DNA from: Schistocephalus solidus
Lineage: Eukaryota > Platyhelminthes > Cestoda > Diphyllobothriidea > Diphyllobothriidae
Direction of reading: 5' to 3'
DNA length: 64,000 bases
NCBI GenBank assembly: GCA_017591395.1
Contig: WEDG01000221.1
Location: 90,726-154,725 of the forward strand
Shown in pieces: positions 34,134-44,401 of this stretch. The translations under genes and the position numbers were made by a program. The notes below the pieces were generated by a model. The model saw only the letters and a list, made by a program, of their open reading frames with translations. It made no database searches and was not told where the DNA came from. How positions within the stretch are numbered: the first letter of the stretch is position 1; every line of letters starts with the position of its first letter.

Positions 34134-34749
34134 CTAATTGAGACATGTTGGAAAAAAAATCGTGTTTAACGTGTTCTCAAATTTTGGCGCAGACGTATTT
34201 GCATGACAGTCGATTTCTGGCAAATTAAAATCTCCTACGATTATTTTGACATCAAACGGAGCTTCTGTAACTTTTTCAAAGAGTTCACAGAGCTGACTTT
34301 CATTACTGGAATAACCAGGAGGATTATAGACACAGTCAATTATGGCTTTTTTCTTGAACGGGAGGACTACTGAAACGAAAAATGTATTTCCGGAAAAAGA
34401 CGAAATGCTAAGATAGTGAGGAAAATGCACAAGAGACGATCTAACGTAAAGAAGACAACCACTGTCACGTTTTTTCAACGCAGTCTTGTCGATATAAACT
34501 AAAATTATCTAAAGTGAGCGTCGAGTCTGAAATAAGAGCATGAGCCCAAGATTCTGTGATGCACATAATATCTGGGTCAAACTCAAAAGCTACAGTTTTT
34601 AACTCAGTCATCTTTTTCACGACTGATCTCGCGTTCAGTGAAACTATACTGAGTATATTTGTGGAACGTGGAATACGCTCATCAGTGTTTATAAAAAAAG
34701 GAAGACATATTCGGGGGGAACTAGACTGTAGGGAAGAGGGTGTGGGCAA
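34134..34749 (-). pseudogene. LINE endonuclease (C-left)
   Basis: 34749-34465: LSIVSLNARSVVKKMTELKT (Asn motif), DIMCITESWAHALISDSTLT (catalytic Glu), LDNFSLYRQD. 34478-34134: MKKRDSGCLLYVRSSLVHFP, AIIDCVYNPPGYSSNESQLC, KIIVGDFNLPEIDC, then a run of T causes a frameshift, giving FENTLNTIFFPTCLN-stop. The same stop occurs in C-right at 39412. The C-terminal TSDHGLI-type motif is in the next frame (34040). Confidence 0.8.
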
Positions 34750-34887
34750 AAAATTTAAATTGCTGCAGCCTACAAGTTGCTAAGCTGTTACTGTTAACTC
34801 AATTAAGATTATTGTAGAGAAACATATTTGGGTGGTATCCATTGAGAGTAAGGCTGTTTTCTGCGTTATCGAACAGAAAAGGAGCCC

Positions 34888-36060
34888 TTAAAATAGGATT
34901 TTGAGGAATATTGAAATAATATGGCGGATAATTAGATTTGAAAATGGAACAAATTGTTTTGGAAAACTGTTACCATATGGGGTAGATTTAATAAATTGGG
35001 GAGCCTGATAAGTTGGTTGGTTACAATAATTGCTAAGAAAATTTTGCGTATGTATAGTAGATGCTGGAGGGTTAGGAGGTATTCTAACTGTAATGAGGTT
35101 CTTCTTTTTGGAACTCAAATTTCGAGAATACTTAGACTTTTCCGGGGTATTCATAAGCTTATCAGATTGAACAGCTGAGACTGTAGTGGATGGCGTGGAA
35201 TGGAATGAGGCGGACTTGACCAAGCTCTTTTGACTAAATCAACAGTAGGAATACAAGAAAAACTACTTTGAAATGGAGAAGCAGTCGGTCTTGACATTAA
35301 AGGTGGGCTTACAACATGGTATTACGAAAAGGCATTAATGGAATCGTTGGAAGAAAAGAAGGAGGTTAAGTCAAGGGATTTTTTGAACCAGGCACCAGAG
35401 CACATTGCTTTACCATCTCGTTGCGGTTTGCATGGCCATGACCAGATGTATGGATAATAAACTGAGAGACCGAAGACATATGCGAGAGGTTAGACATTTT
35501 CCTTCGCTCCGTCGGTGTTGGATCCCGACAAAGGAAACATTTTGCAACTTCTAGATAACAAGAAATGGGACCTCGTTGTGCATAGATGGAGTCAACCTCG
35601 ATTGGCGAAAAAAGGATGACTAATAAAGGTTATTTTTGCTACGTGAGGAGAGACGTTTGGCTTCCGCTATTTTGCAGTTGAAGCAGCACGAGTACAGTAA
35701 GTCAAACGGCAACGTCAATAGGTCGGCTGTCTCCGGAAACATTTTTTAAAGAAAATTTTAATTTCTTTTCTGTCGGTTTAATGCTTTACTGGCAACAAAA
35801 TGGACGAGAGAGTCCAGACGCTGACATTCTTGAGAGGTAATAGCAGAGATATAACCGTCGAATTAGTTCCCCGGTATGGAGAGAAATGATCCAAACTTTA
35901 ACATAAAGTCATAACAAGTTTGCAAAGCAGAGAGATCAAGCTGCTTAGCTTTAACAACTGCTTGCATATACACAGCACTGCTGTGACAACTATATGCAAC
36001 CAAGAAACGCTTCAGTCGAACGCCTGAGAGCTTGCGACGAGCTGAGATTTTCGTTCTCAT
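34888..36060 (-). pseudogene. LINE ORF1 / N-terminal region (C-left)
   Basis: 36060-35863 encodes a helical segment (VVKAKQLDLSALQTCYDFML, KFGSFLSIPGN) continuing with ITSQECQRLDSLVHFVASKA. About 35560 comes CFLCRDPTPTERRKMSNLSH, a segment also found in B (CRDKTL). 35223-34888 is proline/asparagine/tyrosine-rich (TVRIPPNPPASTIH, YQAPQFIKSTPYG). The same order appears in B at 61321-60098, defining a shared ORF1 of unassigned fold. Confidence 0.6.
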
Positions 36061-36571
36061 CTTTGCTTGGAGGAGGCTATTAATTGCTTAAACTTTGGAA
36101 GAATCAGGCAAATGATTTTCTGCGACAAATGTTTTTACACAATTTTAACTAAGGTCCTATATACGTGCTTATAAAACTTCTTAGTATATCAGATCCACCT
36201 GACTAATAATGAGGCTCTGTCGGGTGAAAATTTGACTCTAAAGGTTCCTGTCTGTAGGAGAGGACGAGCACCAATCGCATAACCAGGGTACAATGTAAAA
36301 ATGCAAAGTTTGTATCCAAAAATGAAGTAATTATTTAAGCTTGAGATAAGGAATCCTGAAAAATTAGAATTTTCACAAAGCTTTCAAAAACCAGTTGTGG
36401 TCATTAGTTTCACTTCACGTGAACTCATTTATTTATAAGATGACAGAGCTTCGAACAGTAGCTTTTGAGCTTGATCCAGATGTGCTGCGCAGCACGGAAT
36501 CCTGGGCTCACTCTCTAATTTCCGACTCGACGTTTGCTATAGATAATTTAAATTGGTACCTGCGGAACGGA

Positions 36572-37188
36572 AAAAAACGTCATCAACTTTTCACTGAACT
36601 TAAACAGCGGCTCAGCGAAGGGGAACAACATTTAGTTATTTACAACAACCAAGTAATCCATCGTCTATTGTTCTCCCCCTGGAGAGGCCCGTTCTGGATG
36701 ACCACGCAGTCGACCCAGTAAAGGGGGGCTCGCGCCCGATCATAAGCACTTCCCAGGCAAACCGAGACCTGATACTAACATTCCACATACTACGCATTCA
36801 GGACTGCTGTCTTGTCCCAGGTGATTTCGTCGAGTTAGCAACACCAACGAACTTGAGAGGTCATCCTCTCAAATTACGTGTGACTGGAGCTAGGCTAGAC
36901 ACTCGTAAGTACTTCTTCCCCAAAAGAGTATTTGAAGCTTGGAATAATCTTCCTCTGGATGTTGTTATGTCGGGATCCCTGGAGGCTTTTAAGTAAAAGT
37001 TAGATCGATATAATTGTGGGAGATACAACTCGAACAGAAAGCTCCAAGGGAGACGTCAGAAAATAAGGTATATATAACACTACTAGCTTTATTCCAGTAA
37101 CATTTCTTTATGTTTATTATTTTCATTCGAGGGCTCACACTCCCATAATTCCCATTCGGCAGTCCCCGAGGTCTTCCCTGATTAACTA
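36572..37188 (+). mobile_element. internally deleted family A LINE nested in a B-like LINE
   Basis: KQRLSEGEQHLVIYNNQVIH then LFSPWRGPFWMTTQSTQ-stop is the end of family A ORF1 (compare 45370-45496). About 50 bp later the DNA jumps to the ORF2 C-terminus: FVELATPTNLRGHPLKLRVT, ARLDTRKYFFPKRVFEAWNN, LPLDVVMSGSLEAFK-stop. It then follows the family A 3' UTR (to about 37180). Everything from endonuclease to RT thumb is missing, a ~2.5-kb deletion relative to 45536-48075. Confidence 0.8.
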
Positions 37189-38208
37189 TTGGCACACTTT
37201 GATCTCTGTGAACTGTTTGAAAAAGTTGTAGGGACTCAATTTGATGTCAAAATAATCGTTGGTGAATTTAATCGGCTAGACATTGACTGGCAGGAAAATT
37301 TATCTCCGCAAAAATTTCAGAAATTGGTTCATACTATTAACTTTTCAAACATATCCCAACTGGTTAGTTCAGTGACTAGAAATGACAGCATTTTAGATTT
37401 ATTTTTTGGAAATGACATCCATCCTCTCTTTTTGAATTTCCACCGTGATCTATTCACAAGTGATCACGCACTAACGCACTCTTGTTTTCCAGTCTCCCTT
37501 TCTACGAAGTCTGAGGTAAAATGCAATAACCTCGACTTTGCTGACACAAAGCATGAATTAATAAATAATATCGTAAGCACTCTAGTTTGGCAAAGCATTT
37601 TTTCAAGTAACCATCCAAACTTTTTCCATGACCTATTGAAGAGCCTTACAGAAAATATCAAGGCTTTTGTCCCACTTAAGATTTTTAATTTAAATACAGC
37701 CTCTTCTACTTTTCCACATTTTCTCCTAAACAGACTTAAAAAAATCACGAAAGCAGCTTAATGATCCGTCTAAAAGCTGTTTGTCAGTTGACTTAAGAAT
37801 GGCAAAAATATTTGAATTAGCCTTGGAAATGAGGCTCACCCGTGAGAGGCATAGGGAATCTCGGGCAATAAGTGATGCCAATTCGTCCAACTCTGTTGCT
37901 CATGTCTTCCAGGTTCGGTCGCCGGCCAAACGTCTGAATGTCACTCTGCCTTTACTTGACTGTAACCAAAATTTCGTTACAGAGGATTTGGGAGAAGCAG
38001 AATTGTTGAATTAATTTTTGCTAACCACTTTACCATTGAAACTAGCCTCATTCCCTCAATCCCTCTGCTGTCAAATACAAATTCTCATTTAACAACCATT
38101 AATTTCTCACCTTCAAGTATTCAAAAAAACATTCGGTCGGAACTGATAACATTCCAAACTCACTTAGTAAACAGTTAATATATTTTCCACATTTACTGAG
38201 CAGTATTT

Positions 38209-38249
38209 AAATAAATAAATTGTATATTTAAGGCCCAGAGAGCCCCGTT
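38209..38249 (-). mobile_element. 41-bp family D LINE 3'-end insertion with 7-bp target-site duplication
   Basis: AGTATTT at 38202-38208 and again at 38250-38256 flanks 41 bp comprising a TTTA-type tail and the conserved D end (GGCCCAGAGAGCCCCG on +). Without the insert and one AGTATTT the host sequence matches the B element at 58685-58720 (reverse complement CTCAGTATTTCTCG...AAAATGG), which supplies an empty site. This is an extremely 5'-truncated LINE insertion. Confidence 0.9.
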
Positions 38250-38450
38250 AGTATTTGTTGAAAATGGTTTCTTCCCTGATTATTGGAAAACTTCGATTAT
38301 AATTCCAGATTTTAAATCTGTTTCCCGCTCTAACATTCATTACTATTGTGGTGTTCATAAAACGCCATCACTTACTAAACTCTTGGAAAAACTAATTGCA
38401 AAAAAATACGGACGTTTGCATAATGAACAGTAACAGCTTAGCAACCTGTA

Positions 38451-40955
38451 GAAGAACCTCATTACAGTTAGGAAACCTCCTAACCCTCCAGCATCTACTA
38501 TACATACGCAAACTTCTCTTAGCAATTATTGTAACCAACCAACTTCTCAGGCTCCCCAATTTATTATATCTACCCCATATGGTAACAGTTTTCCAAAACA
38601 ATTTGTTCCATTTTCAAATCTAATTATCCGCCATATTATTTCAATATTCCTCAAAATCCTATTTTAAGGGCTCCTTTTCTGTTCGATAACGCAGAAAACA
38701 GCCTTACTCTCAATGGATTCCACCCAAATATGTTTCTCTACAATAATCCTAATTGAGTTAACAGTAACAGCTTAGCAACTTGTAGGCTGCAGCAATTTAA
38801 ACTTTCACCCACACCCTCTTCCCTACAGTCTAGTACCCCTCCAAATAAGTCTTCCTTTTTTTATAAACACTGATGAGCGTATTCCACGTTCCACAAATAC
38901 ACTCAGTATAGTTTCACTGAACGCGAGATCAGTCAGGAAAAAGATGACTGAGTTAAAAACTGTAGCTTTTGAGTTTGACCCAGATATTATGTGCATCACA
39001 GAATCTTGGGCTCATGCTCTTATTTCGGACTCGACGCTCACTTTAGATAATTTTAGTTTATATCGACAAGACTGCGTTGAAAAAACGTGGCAGTGGTTGT
39101 CTTCTTTACGTTAGATCGTCTCTTGTGCATTTTCCTCACTATCTTAGCATTTCGTCTTTTTCCGGAAATACATTTTTCGTTTCAGTAGTCCTCCCGTTCA
39201 AGAAAAAAGCCATAATTGGCTGTGTCTATAATCCTCCTGGTTATTCCAGTCAGCTCTGTGAACTCTTTGAAAAAGTAACAGAAGCTCCGTTTGATGTCAA
39301 AATAATCGTAGGAGATTTTAATTTGCCAGAAATCGACTGTCATGCAAATACGTCTGCGCCAAAATTTGAGAACACGTTAAACACGATTTTTTTTCCAACA
39401 TGTCTCAATTAGTCAGCTCAGTGACTAGAAAGATAGTATTTTAGCTTTGAATTTTACTAATTGCATCCATCTTTTGCTTATGAATTTCCATCAAAACCTT
39501 TTTACAAGCGATCACGGATTAATTTATTTTTATTTTTTAGTTTCGACCTCTGTAAAGCCAGAAATTAAATGTAACTATTTTGACTTTGGTCATGTTAACA
39601 ATAAAATTATTGAGCAATTTTACAAGCACTCTAGATTGGCCAAACTTTCAAATAAGGATCCAGGTTTTTTTCACGATACATTGCAAGTACTAACAGAAGG
39701 CCTCCTCAATTTTATTCCACAAATGACCATTATCTCAAATGCTGCTTCTTCCACGGTCCCACACTTTCCTCAAAATTAGCTTAAAAATTACAAAAGCAGC
39801 TTGAAGCTCCGTCTATAAGTTCGTTATCGGTCTACTTAAGGATCACATACATATTTTAATTAGCTTCAACAATGTGGATTGCGCGAGATAGGCGTAGGGA
39901 GTCTCTAGCAATTAGCGATTATAATACTTCCAGATCTGTTGCTCAAGTGTTCCGCCTCCCTTCTTCTGCTAAATCTCACAAATTCATTCCACCCTTACTC
40001 GATTGCCATTATAATTTCATAAAAGTGGATTTGGAAAAAGCAGAATTGTTAAATTCCTCCTTTAACAAACATTTTACCCTTGAAACCAATCCAGTCCCCT
40101 CAATTACGCTGACATCTCATGAGTTGCTCATTACCATTAATTATGTTCCTACGAATATTCAAAAACACATAAGCCAACTTACTCAATCACACTCACTTGG
40201 AACCGACAACATCCTAAATTCTCTTATTAAGAGCTAAGAGATGTTCCCCCTTGGCTGAAAAACGTGACATCAGTTTTTCTCAAGAATGGTTTATTTCCTG
40301 ATTATTGGAAATCCTCTATTAGTATTTCTGAATTTAAATCTGATTAAAGCGCGAATGTTCCCAACTATCTTGATGGTCATAAAAGGCCTTCTCTTGGTAA
40401 GCTCTTTGAAAAACTAACTGCCGTACAAATTACAGATTTTGCATAACGAATCAACTTCTTTGCTCTTCCCAACATGACTTCCTTCCCGATCATTCTTGGG
40501 AAAAATGTCAACTTTGTTTTCTAAATCTTTTAACATCTCTTCGTTATGATCATATGTCTGTGGTCATTATCTATTTTGATCTAAGTAAGGCCTTTCATAA
40601 CGTGCCTCATAGGAGACTCACAGTTAAGTTGGAAGCTTACGGACTTCGCAGTCCGCTTACTGATTTAATTACGTGCTGTGTAACTAATCTTTAACAAAAG
40701 GTCTTATTGGGGTGCTCTTTTTCAGCTGGGACCTCTATTGTAAGCGGTGTCATTCAAGGAACCGTGCTAGGTCCTGTTTTGTTTTTGCTTTACATTAATG
40801 ATATACCCTCAGCAGTTGAACACTCGCAGTCTTTTATTTTCTGTGGAAAATTTTAAATGCGGATATTCATTCTCCAAATCTGTGGCCCAACGATGCTTAT
40901 GATAAGTCCATTCAGACTTGCCTGCTCTTTCCGCGTGAAGCTCAACGTATTTAAT
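38451..40955 (+). repeat. right arm of the ~2.5-kb near-identical inverted repeat
   Basis: Reverse complement of 32590-35106; see that entry for shared lesions. The right boundary is where the DNA after CTGCTCTTTCCGCGTG diverges into a different C-family sequence. The left boundary lies at AGAAGAACCTCATTACAG; to its left the two arms no longer match. Confidence 0.85.
38930..40237 (+). pseudogene. LINE endonuclease, linker and RT fingers (C-right)
   Basis: Opens with VSLNARSVRKKMTELKTVAF, ITESWAHALISDSTLTLDNF, MKKRGSGCLLYVRSSLVHFP (39077), AIIGCVYNPPGYSSQLCELF, KIIVGDFNLPEIDC and the premature stop at 39412. 39447-39779 resumes with FTSDHGLIYFYF and FDFGHVNNKIIEQFYKH, and 39872-40237 with ERRRESLAISDYNT-type sequence, FIKVDLEKAELLNSSFNKHF and SHSLGTDNILNSLIKS-stop. 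Frameshifts match those of C-left. Confidence 0.8.
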
Positions 40956-41640
40956 GGAATTCTAATATTCTTAGTTAGGTTGCATTTCTTTTGAACTTGA
41001 TAGGCCACCACTTCCAGTTATTTTTCTAGCTACCCCTATGTATGAATGCGCCTCTATCAAGGACTTAGTTTTAAGCAACACCAAAAATTTAGATCGTTCG
41101 CCTCCTTCCAATATAAATACGGCAAAGGTTGCGCAGATGCTTTGCTTTATTTCTTATAATTTTTACCTTCCACTCTGGCATATTTCAGCCCATTCTTCGG
41201 TTTAATCATTGAGTCTAGACGTTCTAAAATAGAAAATGTTCAAAGACATGTTACTCGGAAATTCTTACCTCCGACGCTTTCAACTACCTCCTAATCGAAT
41301 AGGAGCCACCTAATTAACGTAAAATTGCTATTAAAGCTGGCCTTTGCCTCCTTTGCCGCCTCCATTATAGTTAAAATATGCCCCGAATTTTAGGCTCTTC
41401 TATGTTTGTCGTCCTTACAGCCCACTGATTATACCTCCTTCTATGTCCTGCACTTCTAAACGCTCTCTCGTCTTTGTTTCCATGTTTTGCTTTCTTTGGA
41501 ATAATTGCCAATCGACATAATGTTATCAACTATTCTATGTGCTTTCAAGCGATACTGCAGACTTAAAACTGATTCAATTTACGTTTTATTTTTCTCATTC
41601 TTTCCGAGCAGCATGCTCCATGAGCCCGAGGAAGGACTTT
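40238..41640 (+). pseudogene. LINE RT and C-terminus (C-right)
   Basis: SVFLKNGLFPDYWKSSISIS, KRPSLGKLFEKLTA, MSVVIIYFDLSKAFHNVPHR (palm motif with His for Asp), TSIVSGVIQGTVLGPVLFLL, YINDIPSAVEHSQ, then SVENFKCGYSFSKSVAQRCL where YADD should be. Beyond 40955 the sequence switches to a different C-like version: DRPPLPVIFLATPMYECASI, LSNTKNLD, IESRRSKIENVQRHVTRKF-type motifs. Several frameshifts are present. Confidence 0.75.
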
Positions 41641-42892
41641 TGGGAATTTAACAAACCGCCTCAAAATGATGACTAGTATGTTTCGTCGTCCACACAAACT
41701 AAAATGTCTTCATAACCCATCCTCAGTAATATGATTGTCAAACATTTGGGTTATATTTGCGTGCTCATTTTAAAACAAATCGGTTTCGTTTGCCAATAAA
41801 AATCAGCAAAATTTAAATCGAACTACAAAGGTTTGAATGCCTCACCTTCATCTTCGGTTCTCATGTGAAGTAGCACCCATGAGCGCATTAACTTGACTTC
41901 TTCTTACTCAACTGCCGGATCTCACATTATCATTTTGTACTACCCTCAAAAGCAACCTGCCATGCTGTATCGTATCACCTCGCGAAGCATTTTTGTTTAT
42001 ATTATACCTTTTTTTTATAAAAGACTATCTTCACAGCCTTTTTTTCGTTCCCTCTTGATTTCGATCGTCATTTGGAAATATTAACGACCCCAATCGGTCT
42101 CTCGGTCTTAGCGTTTATTTTCTTTTTTAACTCTCTGCAAACTGCTTCTATCCCACCATCACATCTACCACGCCTTATGACGATGGTGTTTGTGGCCTTA
42201 ACCTTCTCCCCGATGTTGACCCTACACGGACTGTTGAGTCTCATGTCAGATTCCTCTGTCAGTGGTCTCAGCAATCAGTAATGAGAGTATCATTGCGGCA
42301 TCTTTGGCACTTCGATCATGACCTTCGCGACCTCTATGGTCCTGTCCTCGCTCAACCGTAAGCGTAATGATGATGCCCGCGAAGGTTTCTCCTGTCTAAT
42401 ATCTTTGATGGCTACACTTATAGCTAGTCGATTTGAATTTTGATCACACCTGCGGTAGTGAAAAGTAGCCCCTGTCGTTAAATGATTTCTCCCACAAGAA
42501 GGAGCGTTTTAGACCCTAATACGCTCTCATCAGCATGTTGGTTCTTTCTCACGCGTATGTGTGTCTCCTTAAAAACCCACAAAACCATTCAACATAACAT
42601 TTTCCATAGAAATTTCCAAGGAGGTTTTCCATTGTGTGCTCTTTTTGTTTTATTGAGGTTTGGAACACATTAATTTGTGGCGTTTTAAATCGAATTAAGG
42701 CTGAACAACTATTCATAAATAACTCTACACGATTGCGCATTCGTTTTATTTTTTCCAATGACAGTGTTTCTTCTGGGTACTCAAATAAAAAAATGTATCT
42801 ATCTATCTGAATATTAGACACAAGCAAGTTTACAAACAGCCTAATAAGTCTACCACAAATAGAACCGATCATACACTTCGTATCATCAGAGG

Positions 42893-43350
42893 TTGCAGTG
42901 AATTAAAACGCAAGATAAACGGCATTATCTGCAATATCCCCTACACGCTTAACCCAACACAATCAATGCAATAACTCATACACCTATGTAGCCTTAACGT
43001 CCGCATAGCCTCCACCAATGATTTTTAACTCAAGAAGCGAAAACAAGCCAGTGTTCGTGACCTTCTATTCACAGGCCGAAGCCAACCTCATACTGCCCAA
43101 CCCTGCAGTAAACAAAATTCTGCGCAACCTCAAAGTCATTCATATGTCCAGACCTTACACCTATGCATAGACGTGCACTGCAGACCAAAGGCACATAGTA
43201 CAAACAATAAAATTAAAATATCGTCCCCACAGTGGAATCTTTAGCAAGTACGTTTAATTATGACACCTTTAATTCGAAACATATAATCCAATATAAACAA
43301 AAAATAAACATGCCACCCCTCAGCCAAGCATCTGGCGAGTACTTCTTATA
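42893..43350 (+). pseudogene. LINE ORF1 C-terminal fragment (family H)
   Basis: Parts of two frames: NIPYTLNPTQSMQ, LCSLNVRIASTNDF, then KPVFVTFYSQAEANLILPNP, AVNKILRNLKVIHMSRPYT, and NKKHATPQPSI-type sequence. It matches 56530-56056 on the minus strand (KPVDVTLYSLTESDLILQNP, AVNHTLLNRRAFISPDFTPT). This is the RRM-like end of a LINE ORF1. Stops show decay. The corresponding ORF2 is not adjacent. Confidence 0.65.
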
Positions 43351-43830
43351 ATAGTTATTGTATTTAAAGCCGGTTTTTGTAATTTCAAACGAAATATGCA
43401 GTGGGGATTAAGCTTGCAGGGAAAAAATCTAACGGAAATAAATCGTTGTTAGTGTTTTTCCTAACGTTTTGTTACTCAGGAGAAAAATTTGGTGATTATG
43501 TCACCCATAAAAAACGAAAAATTGCTAAAGCTGTTAGAATAGGAGGTAAAAATCAATTAAAATTAGCATCACAAGCCGCTAACACCTCAATAGAACAGAT
43601 AGAAGACGCAGGTTTTGGACCAAGTCCCGTCACAATATTACATAGTGAACTGAACTGAGCTGAACGGTTCCCGCGCGGTTTGAATTTTCGAGCAACAAGA
43701 AGACCGAATTTAATCGGGTCTTTGCACTGAAACAATCAGTCGACAGACATTAATTGGTTCAAATTATTGAATCAATTAATAGAATCTTTCGCTCAGTTGC
43801 CTTCGATACCCTCACAGTTTAACCAGGAGA
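43351..43830. other. no recognised gene; one 85-codon + frame
   Basis: 43401-43658 holds a basic open frame (VTHKKRKIAKAVRIGGKNQL) with no known family. I cannot assign it. The rest shows nothing. Confidence 0.35.
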
Positions 43831-44036
43831 GTTCTCCAAATCGAGCACTGTCGGAAATCTTGGCATACATAACCTACCAGTCCAATCCATTCTCTGACGG
43901 CTCTCCAGGGTTTCTGAGGAATTTTGTTCGACTAGGACAGTTCTCCAAATAGAGCAACCTGCCGGAAATCTTGGCTTGGCCTGCACAACCTACCAGTCCA
44001 ATCCAGGCTCTAACTGCTCGTCAGGCTTCCTGAGGA
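43831..44036. repeat. 109-bp tandem duplication, two copies
   Basis: GTTCTCCAAAT(C/A)GAGCA begins copies at 43831 and 43940. Both continue with CGGAAATCTTGGC, ACAACCTACCAGTCCAATCC or a one-base variant, TC(A/T)GG-(G/C)TT and CTGAGGA. Copy 1 ends near 43922, copy 2 near 44036. The copies differ at several sites. Confidence 0.8.
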
Positions 44037-44301
44037 GTATCTACAAAACAGGCTGAGTCGTTCATTATCCATATTCTGTCTAATTGATTGTGCAATTTAT
44101 ATCGAGTAACTCGTTATAACAAATATTTTTTAACAACTTCCACTAGCAGAAGTAGTTAAGAACGTTCGGGAGATTTCATTAATTTGCAAAAAGGCGGAGT
44201 AGATAATTTATATACTGCTTGTGTAAAAGCGCTGATAGTGTAAACCTACACCTAGCCACCCGTTACTTCTTAAGTCACCACACAAGAATTCAAAAAGTCA
44301 T

Positions 44302-44378
44302 GCCGCAAGCCGGGATTGAACCCGCGACCACCAACGCGATGGCGACGCTCGCTAACCACTCGACCACCTCATCACGGC
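44302..44378 (-). tRNA. tRNA-like sequence (A and B boxes), probably tRNA-derived repeat
   Basis: On the minus strand TGGTCGAGTGG is a strong A box and GGTTCAATCCC a perfect B box. The ends GCCGTGA and TTGCGGC can pair over seven positions with two wobbles. A 7-nt loop TCGCCAT flanked by a 3-5 bp stem could give anticodon GCC. The A box is displaced by about five bases relative to that acceptor, so a working tRNA is unlikely. It lies about 20 bp upstream of the ORF1 ATG of the + LINE A5, in the opposite direction. Confidence 0.45.
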
Positions 44379-44401
44379 GACGAGCGCTCTCTCAAATTAA
44401 T

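Larger units (their letters stand above)
32590..35106 (-). repeat. left arm of a ~2.5-kb near-identical inverted repeat
   Basis: This stretch is the reverse complement of about 38451-40955, with long exact blocks in both coding and non-coding parts. The arms share a T-run frameshift after GDFNLPEIDC and the FVEN/SVEN lesion in the RT active site. They differ by a few small indels, such as NES in SSNESQLC present only in the left arm. The arms are separated by about 3.3 kb of other LINE DNA. Identity falls sharply outside these limits. Confidence 0.85.
30790..36060 (-). mobile_element. family C LINE, left copy (C-left)
   Basis: Right to left: ORF1-like helical segment (36060), cysteine segment and linker, endonuclease (34749-34134), RT (33518-32600), C-terminus (32300-31812), 3' UTR, and a GATA-type tail at 30790-30825. 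Its partner C-right (38451-42810) lies in the opposite orientation. The inner part is near identical between the two, whereas the distal C-terminus and UTR are much more diverged. Stops and frameshifts occur throughout. Confidence 0.8.
36370..38400 (+). mobile_element. B-like LINE ORF2 fragment between the inverted arms
   Basis: Endonuclease start: VSLHVNSFIYKMTELRTVAF, ELDPDVLRSTESWAHSLISD, AIDNLNWYLRNG. After an insertion it resumes at HFDLCELFEKVVGTQFDVKI, IVGEFNRLDIDW (the D of GDFN is Glu), TINFSNISQLVSSVTRNDSI, DLFTSDHALTH (SDH intact), SSTFPHFLLNRLKK and ERHRESRAISDANSSNSVAH. Its relation to B (58.6-60.1 kb, minus) is clear. It is interrupted at 36572 by family A DNA and at 38209 by a 41-bp D tail. 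Roughly 75 codons of endonuclease are missing at the first insertion site. Confidence 0.75.
38451..42810 (+). mobile_element. family C LINE, right copy (C-right)
   Basis: ORF1 end/proline-rich region (38451-38900), endonuclease (38930-39420), linker, RT (40080-40900), C-terminus (41000-41640), 3' UTR, and a tail of TATCTATCTATC near 42797. The helical ORF1 segment present in C-left is missing here. The 3' UTR at 42280-42560 is the reverse complement of 31080-31370 with many differences. Confidence 0.8.

Noticed and set aside
43831..44036. CRISPR array
   Set aside because: Only two long imperfect copies with no regular short repeat-spacer pattern, and the genome is eukaryotic.
44219..44401. 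N-terminal extension MCKSADSVNL...AGIEPATTNAMA as the start of ORF1
   Set aside because: These codons translate the antisense tRNA-like sequence; the ORF1 motif begins after the ATG at 44402.
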